Part shown: positions 34,721-43,079 of the stretch, piece by piece
Numbering within the stretch: the stretch's first letter is position 1
Layout of the letters: each line of letters starts with the position of its first letter
From: Peptacetobacter hominis
GTDB taxonomy: Bacteria; Bacillota; Clostridia; Peptostreptococcales; Peptostreptococcaceae
NCBI RefSeq assembly: GCF_006861675.1
Contig: NZ_SGJB01000005.1
Coordinates: 62,001-126,000 of the forward strand
DNA length: 64,000 nucleotides
Reading direction: 5' to 3'
The notes under the pieces: generated by a model
The model's input: only the letters and a program-made list of their open reading frames with translations
Databases searched by the model: none
Told to the model about the DNA's origin: nothing
Made by a program: the position numbers and the translations under genes

Positions 34721-35878
34721 TTAATTATTCTCGTCTCTGTTTTTTGGAGGTTTAGGACCTGGATACTGGTAAAAATATGTCTTTAGCATACCATTATAAA
34801 GTTTTCTTTTCTTTATAGCCTTCTGTCCAAATTCATATTCGAATTCTTCAAATGAAGTTATTAGATAATATGACCAGTTTTTAAGCTTTCTAAATGCATA
34901 TCCAAGTTCTTTATATAGAAGTTTTACTGTTTCCTGATCTTCAAGTCTTTCTCCATATGGAGGATTTGTTATTATAAATCCGTATTCTTCATCACTCGAA
35001 AATGTAGTTGCATCACCCACATTGAATTCTATATAATCTTCTACTCCTGCTATTTCAGCATTTTCTCTGGCTATCTCAACACATTCCGGATCTATATCGT
35101 ATCCATAGATTTTAAACTCCAAATCATCTCTTATCTGATCAAATGCATCTCTTCTTACATCCCACCATATTTTTTTATCTATTGTTCTCCATTTTTCCGA
35201 TATAAACTCTCTATTAAGCCCTGGAGCCATATTAAGCCCTATCATCGCAGCCTCTATAAGAATTGTCCCTGAACCACACATAGGATCAACAAGAGTTCTT
35301 CCAGGTTTCCATGGAGTAAGATACACAAGTCCTGCAGCAAGTGTCTCTCTTATTGGTGCCTTGTTTGCCTTTTCTTTATATCCTCTCTTATATAAAGGCG
35401 TACCTGTGGTATCTATAGAAATAGTAACCTTATCTTTATGTATAAATACATATATAGGATATTTTTCTTTATCTTCTCTTATCATTCCGCTTTCAAGATA
35501 ATTCTTTTTCAGACTTTCTGCTATAGCCTTTTTTACTATAGACTGTACATCCGGTGTACTATATAGCTTTGATTTTATAGATGATGCTCTTGATACAGGA
35601 AATTGTGCACCAAAAGGTATATATTTTGCCCAATTTATTCGTTTTGTATTTTCAAAAAGCTCGTCAAATGTTCTTGCCTCAAACTCTGCAACTTTAAGAT
35701 TTACTCTTTCAGCGCATCTAAGCCACATATTAGCTTTTGCTATTCCATCTTCATCAGTTCTATATGTTATTCTTCCATCTTCAGTTTTTATTATTTCAAA
35801 TCCAAGTTCTTTTATTTCTCTTGCCAGCATCTTTTCCATACCAAAGAAACATGGCGATATTAACGTATATTTTTTCAT
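34721..35878 (-). CDS. THUMP-domain RNA methyltransferase (RlmL/YpsC family)
   Basis: A 385-residue class I SAM-dependent methyltransferase. N-terminal ferredoxin-like and THUMP region ('CFFGMEKMLAREIKELGFEI'...'FPVSRASSIKSKLYSTPDVQSIVKKAI'), then the catalytic domain with SAM site 'LVDPMCGSGTILIEAAMIGLNMAPG' (near 196) and 'FIITNPPYGERL' (NPPY, about 306), typical of guanine-N2 methylation of 23S rRNA. It is the first gene of an operon with a lipoprotein and a two-component system. RBS GGAGG 4-5 bases before the ATG. Confidence 0.88.
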   Translation of the reverse strand: MKKYTLISPCFFGMEKMLAREIKELGFEIIKTEDGRITYRTDEDGIAKANMWLRCAERVNLKVAEFEARTFDELFENTKRINWAKYIPFGAQFPVSRASSIKSKLYSTPDVQSIVKKAIAESLKKNYLESGMIREDKEKYPIYVFIHKDKVTISIDTTGTPLYKRGYKEKANKAPIRETLAAGLVYLTPWKPGRTLVDPMCGSGTILIEAAMIGLNMAPGLNREFISEKWRTIDKKIWWDVRRDAFDQIRDDLEFKIYGYDIDPECVEIARENAEIAGVEDYIEFNVGDATTFSSDEEYGFIITNPPYGERLEDQETVKLLYKELGYAFRKLKNWSYYLITSFEEFEYEFGQKAIKKRKLYNGMLKTYFYQYPGPKPPKNRDENN

Positions 35879-35909
35879 ATTACCTCCATAAATATATATT
35901 GCTGTATCT

Positions 35910-35935
35910 ATTATATCACTAATTTTGTTTTTATC
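35910..35935 (-). promoter_or_regulatory. Extended -10 promoter of the methyltransferase operon
   Basis: Minus strand AATTAGTGATATAATA: TATAAT at 35910-35915 with TG one base upstream (extended -10). The same 16 bases occur before dxr at 40239-40254. Confidence 0.55.
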
Positions 35936-36111
35936 GTATATAACTGTTATTTTCTTTAATCTTTCTTAATCTTTGCCTTTTTTCCGAAAATTATAAATTT
36001 ATTGTGAACTATCTTTATTTAAGCTTTGTTTTATGATATGATTACTTTTACATAGAAAAATTTTTTAGATGTTTATTTATTATGTTTATTATACTTTAAG
36101 GAGGGCTCTAT

Positions 36112-36837
36112 ATGAAAGAAATAAAATTTGAGCATGAACACAATGTCGTACATAAAATAAATACCGCCGGTGAAACTGTAGTACCTGTTATAGAGTCCAG
36201 GCTTAAACAGAGAATAGTAAATGTTCCAAAAGAAATAGATAGAGCCAGCGGTATCGTTGTATTTGGGAAAAAAATAAAATCTCTTATATTTTCTACAGAT
36301 ATTTCTATAATAAAAAACAACAATGCTGATGCAGTATTTGCAGTATATCCATTCACTCCCCAGCGGTCTATAAACGATGCTGTTATGGATGTATCTCCTA
36401 CTCCAGTATTCTGCGGTGTAGGTGGTGGACTTACTTCAGGCAGACGTTCTGTCGATATAGCTCTTGATGCAGAACTTCATGGGGCATTCGGCGTTGTCCT
36501 TAATGCACCTGCAACAGATGAGCTTATAATGGACATGAAGGAAACTATAGATATTCCAATAGTAATAACTGTTTGTCATGAACGGGAGGATGTATCTTCA
36601 AGAATTGAATCCGGAGCATCTATATTAAATGTTTCTGCAGGTAAAAATACTCCAAAGGTTGTAAGAAAAATAAGAAAGGAATATCCATATATCCCTATAA
36701 TAGCTACGGGTGGTAATACACCCGAATCCATAATAGAAACTATAGACGCCGGAGCAAATGCAATAACATACACTCCTCCTTCAATAGGAGAGATATTCTC
36801 TGGCGTTATGGAAAAATACAGAGATAGATTCCGCTAA
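36112..36837 (+). CDS. TIM-barrel phosphate-binding protein of unknown function
   Basis: A 241-residue protein with the alternating beta/alpha pattern of a TIM barrel. The last strands carry 'YPYIPIIATGGNTPESIIETIDAGANAITYTPPS' (about 195-228), a phosphate-binding GG-N/T loop as in KDPG-aldolase, NanE or IGPS relatives. Earlier strands show 'TPVFCGVGGGLTSGRRSVDIALDAELHGAFGVVLNAPA' and 'PIVITVCHEREDVSSRIESGASILNVSAG'. No conserved catalytic lysine of an aldolase is obvious. ATG after AAGGAGG. It is a single-gene unit convergent with ispG. A sugar-phosphate epimerase, aldolase or hydrolase activity is possible; I cannot choose. Confidence 0.65.
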   Translation: MKEIKFEHEHNVVHKINTAGETVVPVIESRLKQRIVNVPKEIDRASGIVVFGKKIKSLIFSTDISIIKNNNADAVFAVYPFTPQRSINDAVMDVSPTPVFCGVGGGLTSGRRSVDIALDAELHGAFGVVLNAPATDELIMDMKETIDIPIVITVCHEREDVSSRIESGASILNVSAGKNTPKVVRKIRKEYPYIPIIATGGNTPESIIETIDAGANAITYTPPSIGEIFSGVMEKYRDRFR

Positions 36838-36851
36838 TAATTTTGCATCAA

Positions 36852-36878
36852 AAAGGACTGATAAAATATCAGTCCTTT
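36852..36878. terminator. Bidirectional terminator (TIM-barrel gene / ispG operon)
   Basis: Stem AAAGGACTGAT/ATCAGTCCTTT with a five-base loop, then ATTTTTAC; ends both the plus-strand gene and the minus-strand dxr-rseP-ispG operon. Confidence 0.8.
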
Positions 36879-36882
36879 ATTT

Positions 36883-37938
36883 TTACATCATTTCTATTTC
36901 TTTTATCAGCTCTTCTACAAGCATATCTCCCGGTATTTTTCTTATTACTTCTCCTTTTTTGAAAAGAAGACCTTCTCCTTTTCCACCAGCTATACCTATA
37001 TCAGCTTCTCTAGCTTCTCCTGGTCCATTTACAACACAACCCATAATAGCTACGGTTATATCTTTTTCCATATTTCCGATTCTTTTTTCGACCTCATCTG
37101 CAATTTCTATAAGATTTATCTGTGTTCTACCACATGTAGGACATGATATTATCTTTATTCTATCATTTAAAAGCCCTAGACTTCTTAGAATTTCCTTTCC
37201 TACATGAACTTCCTCAACAGGATCTCCTGTAAGAGATATTCTAAGAGTATCCCCGATTCCATCCATAAGCATTGAACCTACGCCTATTGCGGATTTTATT
37301 GTTCCTCTTTTTACACTTCCAGATTCTGTTATTCCTATGTGTAGAGGATAATCTACTCTTTCTGACATTAGTCTGTACGCCTCTACTGTTCTGAATATAT
37401 CAGAGTTCTTAAGAGAGATTACTATATCATGAAAATCTAAATCCTCAAGTATTTTTATATGCCCCATTGCACTCTCAACCATTGCCTCTGCAGTAGGTTC
37501 TCCGTACTTTTCAAGAAGGTGTTTTTCAAGTGATCCACCGTTTACACCTATTCTTATACCAATGCCTTTTTCTTTACATTTTTCTACAACCTGTCTTACC
37601 CTGTCTATATCCCCTATGTTTCCAGGGTTTATTCTTACACCATCTATACCTTCTTCTATTGCTTTCAGTGCAAGTCTATAATCAAAATGTATATCGGCTA
37701 TAAGCGGGATATTTATACCCGCTTTTATTTTTCCTATATTTTCAGCTGCCTCCATGTCTGGAACCGCAACTCTTACCATATCACATCCGGCTTCTTCAAG
37801 TCTTTTTATCTGTACTATGGTTTTTTCTGCATCTCTTGTATCTGTATTTGTCATAGACTGAACAGAAATAGGATTATCTCCTCCAACTATGACATTTCCA
37901 CATCTTACAGCTCTTGTTTTCTTTCTTGTATAACTCAA
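36883..37938 (-). CDS. ispG: 4-hydroxy-3-methylbut-2-enyl-diphosphate synthase
   Basis: A 351-residue [4Fe-4S] enzyme (GcpE) of the MEP isoprenoid pathway that converts MEcPP to HMBPP with reduced ferredoxin or flavodoxin. N-terminal TIM barrel with '[20 protein letters not shown]' and 'RINPGNIGD'; C-terminal cluster ligands in '[25 protein letters not shown]' and '[28 protein letters not shown]'. A TTG at 37938, 9 bases after GGGAG, is preferred over the ATG at 37947, which touches the ribosome site; it also matches the usual N-terminus (YTRKKTRAV). Last gene of the dxr-rseP-ispG operon. Confidence 0.94.
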   Translation of the reverse strand: MSYTRKKTRAVRCGNVIVGGDNPISVQSMTNTDTRDAEKTIVQIKRLEEAGCDMVRVAVPDMEAAENIGKIKAGINIPLIADIHFDYRLALKAIEEGIDGVRINPGNIGDIDRVRQVVEKCKEKGIGIRIGVNGGSLEKHLLEKYGEPTAEAMVESAMGHIKILEDLDFHDIVISLKNSDIFRTVEAYRLMSERVDYPLHIGITESGSVKRGTIKSAIGVGSMLMDGIGDTLRISLTGDPVEEVHVGKEILRSLGLLNDRIKIISCPTCGRTQINLIEIADEVEKRIGNMEKDITVAIMGCVVNGPGEAREADIGIAGGKGEGLLFKKGEVIRKIPGDMLVEELIKEIEMM

Positions 37939-37965
37939 AATTTTCATCTCCCAATTATAAAAATT

Positions 37966-38979
37966 TTATTTTATAAGTTTTAGTACGTCATTGTATGTGA
38001 CAAAAATTGTAAATCCTATAAGAAGCATAAATCCTATAAAATTCACCATTCCTTCTTTTTCAGGGTTGAATTTCTTTCCACCTCTTAGAAGCTCTATTAT
38101 AAGCATAAGAATTCTGAATCCATCAAGCGCAGGTATCGGTAAAAGGTTAAGTATACCAAGATTAAGACTTATTACCGCCATAACGTACACTACATTTATA
38201 GCACCTGCCTGACTTGCATCGTTTACTATTGATATAACTCCAACAGGCCCACTTACCGCTTCAGTAACTTTCATAGGAAGATTCCCTGTGAATAACTGTC
38301 CTATAAACTGTAGCATCCGAACAGTCATCTGATATGTAGCACTGAAGGCTCTTTTTATAGATCCAAATATACTCTTCTCCATAACATACTGGATACCAAC
38401 CATATTTCTTCCATCCTGCTCTTTAGGAGTAACCTTTACTTCAACTGTTTTTCCATCTCTATCCAGAGTTATACTCATTTCTTTATTTCCTGCTGCAGTT
38501 ATTGCCTCACTTACTTCCGTTCCATTTGTAACAGTTTTTCCGTTTACTTTTTCTATAACATCTCCAGCTTTTATACCTACTTCATATGCAGGCATATTGT
38601 TCATTACGCTGTCGATTTTATTTGTAGGACTTCCCATATAGAAAAATACTGGTATCAGAAGTATAACAGTAAGTATTATATTAAATATCGGACCTGCAGC
38701 TATTGTCTGCATTCTCTGCCATACAGTTTTTGAGCCGAACGAATTTTCTTCAACTTCTGCTTCAGCTCCATCTTCACCTTCCATAGCAACAAATCCACCA
38801 ATTGGTATAAGTCTGAAAGAATATGCTGTTCCACCTCTTTCAATGCTGAATACTTTAGGACCCATCCCTACAGCAAACTCTATAACTCCTATTCCACTTC
38901 TCTTGGCAAATATGAAATGTCCAAGTTCGTGAAAAAGTACTATTAAACTGAATAAAAGTATTATCAGTATTATTCTCAT
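37966..38979 (-). CDS. rseP: Site-2 protease RseP / RasP
   Basis: A 338-residue intramembrane zinc metalloprotease. HELGH zinc motif at about residues 16-20 in the first membrane helix (LFHELGHFIFAKRSGI), a PDZ domain ('YEVGIKAGDVIEKVNGKTV'), and the third ligand region 'LLPIPALDGFRIL' near the C-terminus. It cleaves membrane-bound anti-sigma factors and signal-peptide remnants. The TTG at 38997 is passed over for the ATG at 38979, which follows GGAGTGA. Between dxr and ispG, as in most Firmicutes. Confidence 0.93.
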   Translation of the reverse strand: MRIILIILLFSLIVLFHELGHFIFAKRSGIGVIEFAVGMGPKVFSIERGGTAYSFRLIPIGGFVAMEGEDGAEAEVEENSFGSKTVWQRMQTIAAGPIFNIILTVILLIPVFFYMGSPTNKIDSVMNNMPAYEVGIKAGDVIEKVNGKTVTNGTEVSEAITAAGNKEMSITLDRDGKTVEVKVTPKEQDGRNMVGIQYVMEKSIFGSIKRAFSATYQMTVRMLQFIGQLFTGNLPMKVTEAVSGPVGVISIVNDASQAGAINVVYVMAVISLNLGILNLLPIPALDGFRILMLIIELLRGGKKFNPEKEGMVNFIGFMLLIGFTIFVTYNDVLKLIK

Positions 38980-39033
38980 ACATTCACTCCTTTGCATTCT
39001 ATTTTCTCATATACTTTATGATTTATAAAATTT

Positions 39034-40194
39034 TTATATATTACTTTCAAGAAGACTTTTTACATAAGTTCTTGCCCATTTATCTATCTCCAGTATCTCT
39101 TCAAGTGTAGCATCTTCTTTGCTTTCATGTGCATCAAGTGTCATTTCTATGAATTTAGGAATATCGTAAAATCCTATTTTATCATCAAGAAACTCTCCTA
39201 CAAGTACTTCATTCGCTGCATTTAAAACCGCAGCATATGTACCACCTTTTTCAAGACATTCATATGCAAGTCTAAGACATGGGAAAGTCTCCATATCAGG
39301 TTTCTCAAATGTAAGAGTTGAAGCTTTCATAAAATCAAGTCTTTCAAAATCTGTTTTCATTCTATCAGGATAAGTAAGTGCATACTGTATTGGAAGTCTC
39401 ATATCAGGACATCCAAGCTGTGCTATAACAGAGCTGTCTCTGTACTGAACCATGGAATGAACTATGCTCTGAGGATGTACAACGACATCTATATCTTTCC
39501 GCTCTACTCCAAAAAGCCATTTTGCTTCTATAACTTCAAGTCCTTTATTCATAAGCGTAGAAGAGTCTATACTTATTTTTCTTCCCATATCCCAGTTTGG
39601 ATGTTTAAGGGCCTCGTTTTTAGTTACATTTACAAGTTCCTCTTTTTTCTTTCCTCTAAAAGGTCCACCTGATGCAGTTAAAATTATCTTTTCCACATCT
39701 CTTCTATTTTCACCGTTTAGACTCTGGAATATCGCACTATGTTCGCTGTCTACCGGAAGTATTTTTACTCCTTTTTTATTAGCTGTATCCATTACAAGTT
39801 TTCCTGCTGTTACAAGAGTCTCCTTGTTGGCAAGAGCTATATCCTTTCCATTTTCTATTGCAGCCATAGTTGGAACAAGCCCTATCATACCGACAACAGC
39901 AGTTAAAACTGTATCCGCTTCATCCATAGATGCTATCTTTACAAGACCGTCCATTCCATAAAGAACCTCCGTCTGGCATCCTTCAGGAAGTTTCTTCATA
40001 AGACTTTCATATGCATCCTTTTCATAGACAACAGCATATATCGGATTAAATTCTTCTATCTGTTCAATAAGCATATCTACACTTCTATTTGCTGCTATTG
40101 CAACAGCTCTGAAATCATTTGGATTTTTTCTGATTACATCAAGAGTCTGTGTTCCTATAGAACCAGTTGATCCAAGCAGTGATATATTTTTCAT
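39034..40194 (-). CDS. dxr: 1-deoxy-D-xylulose-5-phosphate reductoisomerase
   Basis: A 386-residue NADPH-dependent enzyme (IspC) that turns DXP into 2-C-methylerythritol 4-phosphate. NADPH site '[16 protein letters not shown]' at 5-20, '[12 protein letters not shown]' near 121, metal and substrate site '[18 protein letters not shown]' near 145, and 'ASGGPFRG' near 178. The ATG at 40194 follows GAGGAATCGAA; an ATG seven codons earlier lacks a ribosome site. First gene of the dxr-rseP-ispG transcription unit; separated from its usual neighbour cdsA by an inserted ABC module. Confidence 0.95.
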   Translation of the reverse strand: MKNISLLGSTGSIGTQTLDVIRKNPNDFRAVAIAANRSVDMLIEQIEEFNPIYAVVYEKDAYESLMKKLPEGCQTEVLYGMDGLVKIASMDEADTVLTAVVGMIGLVPTMAAIENGKDIALANKETLVTAGKLVMDTANKKGVKILPVDSEHSAIFQSLNGENRRDVEKIILTASGGPFRGKKKEELVNVTKNEALKHPNWDMGRKISIDSSTLMNKGLEVIEAKWLFGVERKDIDVVVHPQSIVHSMVQYRDSSVIAQLGCPDMRLPIQYALTYPDRMKTDFERLDFMKASTLTFEKPDMETFPCLRLAYECLEKGGTYAAVLNAANEVLVGEFLDDKIGFYDIPKFIEMTLDAHESKEDATLEEILEIDKWARTYVKSLLESNI

Positions 40195-40239
40195 TTCGAT
40201 TCCTCTCTTCTTCAATTCGTTTTGTTTCTACCTCTTGAT

Positions 40240-40262
40240 ATTATATCACTAATTCTGGTGTT
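40240..40262 (-). promoter_or_regulatory. Promoter of the dxr-rseP-ispG operon
   Basis: Extended -10 on the minus strand (TG-A-TATAAT; TATAAT at 40240-40245) preceded by ACCAGAATTAG; weak -35 (ACTATA, 17 bases away). It lies after the terminator of the inserted ABC module and so lets dxr be transcribed independently. Confidence 0.55.
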
Positions 40263-40315
40263 TATAGTGAATTTTTTCGTATATTGAGGTTTCAATGCTG
40301 TTACTTTTATAAATA

Positions 40316-40344
40316 AAAAGGGCGGAATTTAAATCCGCCTTTTT
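40316..40344 (-). terminator. Terminator of the inserted GntR-ABC module
   Basis: Stem GGCGGA/TCCGCC (40321-40326 with 40334-40339), extended by A and T tracts, about 20 bases after the last permease stop. Confidence 0.75.
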
Positions 40345-40364
40345 ATATAACTACTCAATTTTTT

Positions 40365-40997
40365 CTAGAAATCTTTTTTCTTTATAATAGATACAGATAT
40401 CCTATATGATATAGCAAACATAATACATATACTAAAAACTCTTATTGCTATAGTAGCAACTATTCCCATATCAGGCAATATGCCTCCGGGATATTCACCG
40501 CCTGCAAATACTACAAAACCTATAAGAGCTCCTATAACACTTGCAAGAATTATACTTATAATTTTATTTTCTTTACCGAATTTTATTTCGACAGGAATCA
40601 TAACTGAGATAATTACAAATAGTATTGTAATATATATACATCCTGTATCAATTAATTGCAGCATATCATTTTCAGATAAAATTTCTCCTCTTAATAAAAC
40701 AATCAATATAGATAATATCCATCCTGCCAACCCTATTGACAAAGAAAACAGATATTTTTCAAATATATACTTTTCTCTTGTTATAGGAAGTGAAAGCAGA
40801 TATGCATAACCATTATCAAACTCATCATAGTTGATTGATGAAAGTCCTATTATTGCCGAAAATATAGTCATATATGGGATTACAAAGGTAGTACCACCTA
40901 TAAATACCGCACATACAATTGATATTATTAAAATAGGTATCTGTAGTTTCATAAATTTCAAATCCTTTATAAATAATCCCTTCAGCATATTCTTCAT
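40365..40997 (-). CDS. ABC-2 type permease, second paralogue
   Basis: A 210-residue hydrophobic protein with six predicted membrane helices and a conserved 'LSSINYDEFDNGYAYLLSLPITREKYIFEKYLF' segment after helix 2, typical of ABC-2 permeases that follow GntR/ATPase pairs. It ends IIKKKDF, like the preceding permease (VIKRKEF), and the two are clearly tandem paralogues. The ATG at 41012 directly follows the previous stop without a ribosome site; the ATG at 40997 behind AAGGTGG is chosen. It probably forms a heterodimer with the first permease. Confidence 0.8.
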   Translation of the reverse strand: MKNMLKGLFIKDLKFMKLQIPILIISIVCAVFIGGTTFVIPYMTIFSAIIGLSSINYDEFDNGYAYLLSLPITREKYIFEKYLFSLSIGLAGWILSILIVLLRGEILSENDMLQLIDTGCIYITILFVIISVMIPVEIKFGKENKIISIILASVIGALIGFVVFAGGEYPGGILPDMGIVATIAIRVFSICIMFAISYRISVSIIKKKDF

Positions 40998-41012
40998 CTG
41001 ATCCACCTTCAT

Positions 41013-41663
41013 TTAAAATTCTTTTCTCTTTATTACACCAACGCTTATTATGTATGATATACCCATTATTATAAATGATATAATTGTAAATAATAGTATT
41101 GCCATATTCATACCTATATCAGATATATTTATTGAACTGATTGAGACTCCACTATTTGTAAGTATATTTACTATACTTATTCCTATTGCCATCATTGCTC
41201 CAAGAAGTGCAAGAACCGCTACTCTTCCTCTTTCTCCGCCAAATTTAAGTTGTATAGGAATCATAACTGATACGATAAAAATCATAGCCGGTATAACTGA
41301 TAATCCGGACATTACAATCTCATTGAAAATACTTCCACCCTTTATCATATATATAGTTATGCTCATAATCATGGCGATTATCCACGATGTTATACCTATA
41401 GTCATACCAAATATATATTTTTCAACAACATAACCCTTTCTGGTAATAGGAAGTGTAAATAGATATGCGTTTCCATTATCAAATTCATCATAACTCATTG
41501 TTGTTACAGTGAATATTCCCCCTGCGAATGTAAGATATCCTATTATAAAGGATACATTTTCTGTAAATACCCCTATAAAAAGTCCCATCAATACAATAAG
41601 TAGAAAAAATGACCTCTGTACCATCATTAATCTTAAATCCTTTATAAATAATCCTTTGATCAT
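41013..41663 (-). CDS. ABC-2 type permease, first paralogue
   Basis: A 216-residue membrane protein with six predicted helices and the same 'TMSYDEFDNGNAYLFTLPITRKGYVVEKYIF' signature as its downstream paralogue. The ATG overlaps the ATPase stop (ATGA) and follows GAGGTGA, so translation is coupled. Both permeases begin with IKGLFIKDL.. and probably arose by tandem duplication. The heterodimer plus ATPase would form an export or self-protection transporter of unknown substrate. Confidence 0.82.
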   Translation of the reverse strand: MIKGLFIKDLRLMMVQRSFFLLIVLMGLFIGVFTENVSFIIGYLTFAGGIFTVTTMSYDEFDNGNAYLFTLPITRKGYVVEKYIFGMTIGITSWIIAMIMSITIYMIKGGSIFNEIVMSGLSVIPAMIFIVSVMIPIQLKFGGERGRVAVLALLGAMMAIGISIVNILTNSGVSISSINISDIGMNMAILLFTIISFIIMGISYIISVGVIKRKEF

Positions 41664-42511
41664 AGTTTTTCACCTCTAATCATCATTGTCATAAGATCAT
41701 CTATACCAGCATTTTCTATAATTACATCAGGATAATTTTCCTTGTAGTATATTTTCTGGTCTGTTAGACATCTGTATCCATATCCTTCTTTTATATATCT
41801 AAGAATATAATCTTTTTCTATGTTTTCAAACATACTACTATCTACTTTAAGTATTCCATAATCGCTTAAAAGTACATCTGTATCCTCATGAACAATTATT
41901 TTCCCATCATCTATCATATATATGTCATCACATAGATTTTCTATATCTCCTGATATATGTGAACTTATAAGAATTGATCTATTTTCATCTTTTTCCATAT
42001 AGTCTCTAAGAAGATCTATTATCTCATCTCTTGCAATAACATCAAGTCCCGCTGTAGGCTCGTCAAGAATAAGGATATCCGCATTGTGCGACATAGCCGC
42101 TATAACCTTAAGCCTTGCCTTCATTCCTGTTGAAAAATCCTTTATTTTTTTATTCATAGGAAGCGAAAATCTATTCACCTGATATACAAATTCTTTTTCA
42201 TCAAACTCCTTATACAGATGTCTGAAAACTATTATCATATCTTTTATTGTAAGATATCCGCTGAATCCGGAATCAGATAAGGCAACTCCGATTTTCTGTT
42301 TTTCATTTTCCCCTATTTTTCTTATATCTTTTCCTAGAATTTCAGCCTTTCCCCCGTCTACAGATATAAGCCCTAGAATTGACTTAAATAAAGTTGTCTT
42401 TCCTGAACCGTTCTTTCCTATTAGACCTGTTATATATCCAGGTTTTACACTCATAGTACAGTCTAGTTCAAATTTCCCGTATACTTTTTTAAGATTTTCT
42501 GTTCTTATCAT
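41660..42511 (-). CDS. ABC transporter ATP-binding protein
   Basis: A 283-residue ATPase: Walker A GLIGKNGSGKTT at about 31-42, signature FSTGMKARLKV near 130, Walker B ILILDEPTAGLD near 152, switch His ILISSHIS near 183. The C-terminal 70 residues form the variable tail typical of YtrB/BcrA-like ATPases. It follows a GntR/YtrA-type repressor by 18 bases and overlaps the first permease gene. The module stands inside the cdsA-dxr interval. Confidence 0.88.
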   Translation of the reverse strand: MIRTENLKKVYGKFELDCTMSVKPGYITGLIGKNGSGKTTLFKSILGLISVDGGKAEILGKDIRKIGENEKQKIGVALSDSGFSGYLTIKDMIIVFRHLYKEFDEKEFVYQVNRFSLPMNKKIKDFSTGMKARLKVIAAMSHNADILILDEPTAGLDVIARDEIIDLLRDYMEKDENRSILISSHISGDIENLCDDIYMIDDGKIIVHEDTDVLLSDYGILKVDSSMFENIEKDYILRYIKEGYGYRCLTDQKIYYKENYPDVIIENAGIDDLMTMMIRGEKL

Positions 42512-42529
42512 AATTATCCCTCCAGACTT

Positions 42530-42901
42530 TTATCCCTCAAGAATAAGTTCAAACATTGCCCTCAAATCTTCATTACTTATATCATATCGTCTTCCCTTCT
42601 GAATTATTTTTTCAAGGTCAGACTCTATTTCTTTTCTCTGCTCCTCAAATATTAGTTCCTTATTTGTTGCAGCGACATATGTTCCTTTTCCATGTATAGT
42701 CACAGTGAATCCCTCGGATTCCAGTGTATCATATGCTTTTTTTACTGTAAGTGCACTTATCCTCAATTCTTTTGATAAACTTCTCACTGATGGAAGTGCG
42801 TCATTTTCTTTGAGTTCTCCATTTCTTATAAGCAGTTTTATTCTCTCTACTATCTGCTCATATATAGGTATCATAGATGAATTATTTATTATTATATTCA
42901 T
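42530..42901 (-). CDS. GntR family regulator, YtrA subfamily
   Basis: A 123-residue repressor: 'MIPIYEQIVERIKLLIRNGELKENDALPSVRSLSKELRISALTVKKAYDTLESEGFTVTIHGKGTYVA' is the classic YtrA/GntR winged helix, followed by about 45 residues of helix for dimerisation. It begins after GGAGAGGTGATGAG. A 16-bp perfect inverted repeat overlaps its promoter, giving strong evidence for autoregulation of the whole module. It is only distantly similar to the 6134-6499 regulator. Confidence 0.9.
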   Translation of the reverse strand: MNIIINNSSMIPIYEQIVERIKLLIRNGELKENDALPSVRSLSKELRISALTVKKAYDTLESEGFTVTIHGKGTYVAATNKELIFEEQRKEIESDLEKIIQKGRRYDISNEDLRAMFELILEG

Positions 42902-42926
42902 CTCATCACCTCTCCTTCTTTATACA

Positions 42927-42973
42927 AACAGTATATAACAGTATTGAACTGTTGTCAACTGTTATATACTGTT
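42927..42973 (-). promoter_or_regulatory. Promoter with perfect inverted-repeat operator
   Basis: TTGACA (42953-42958), 17 bases, TATACT (42930-42935) on the minus strand. The 16-mer AACAGTATATAACAGT (42927-42942) is exactly inverted at 42958-42973, so one arm covers the -10 and the other abuts the -35. Two further ACTGTT half-sites lie between the arms. Occupancy by the GntR repressor should block transcription. Confidence 0.8.
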
Positions 42974-43020
42974 ATATAAAAATAATTTTATATTCTTCCA
43001 TTCTGCATATAAAACTTCAT

Positions 43021-43060
43021 AAAAAAATTGCGTACCTACATCAGATGTAGAATACGCAAT
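43021..43060 (-). terminator. Terminator after cdsA
   Basis: Stem ATTGCGTA/TACGCAAT (43027-43034 with 43053-43060) plus inner CTACAT/ATGTAG, followed by seven T on the minus strand. It closes the frr-uppS-cdsA transcript upstream of the inserted ABC module. Confidence 0.85.
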
Positions 43061-43079
43061 ATCTATTCTATATTTAATT

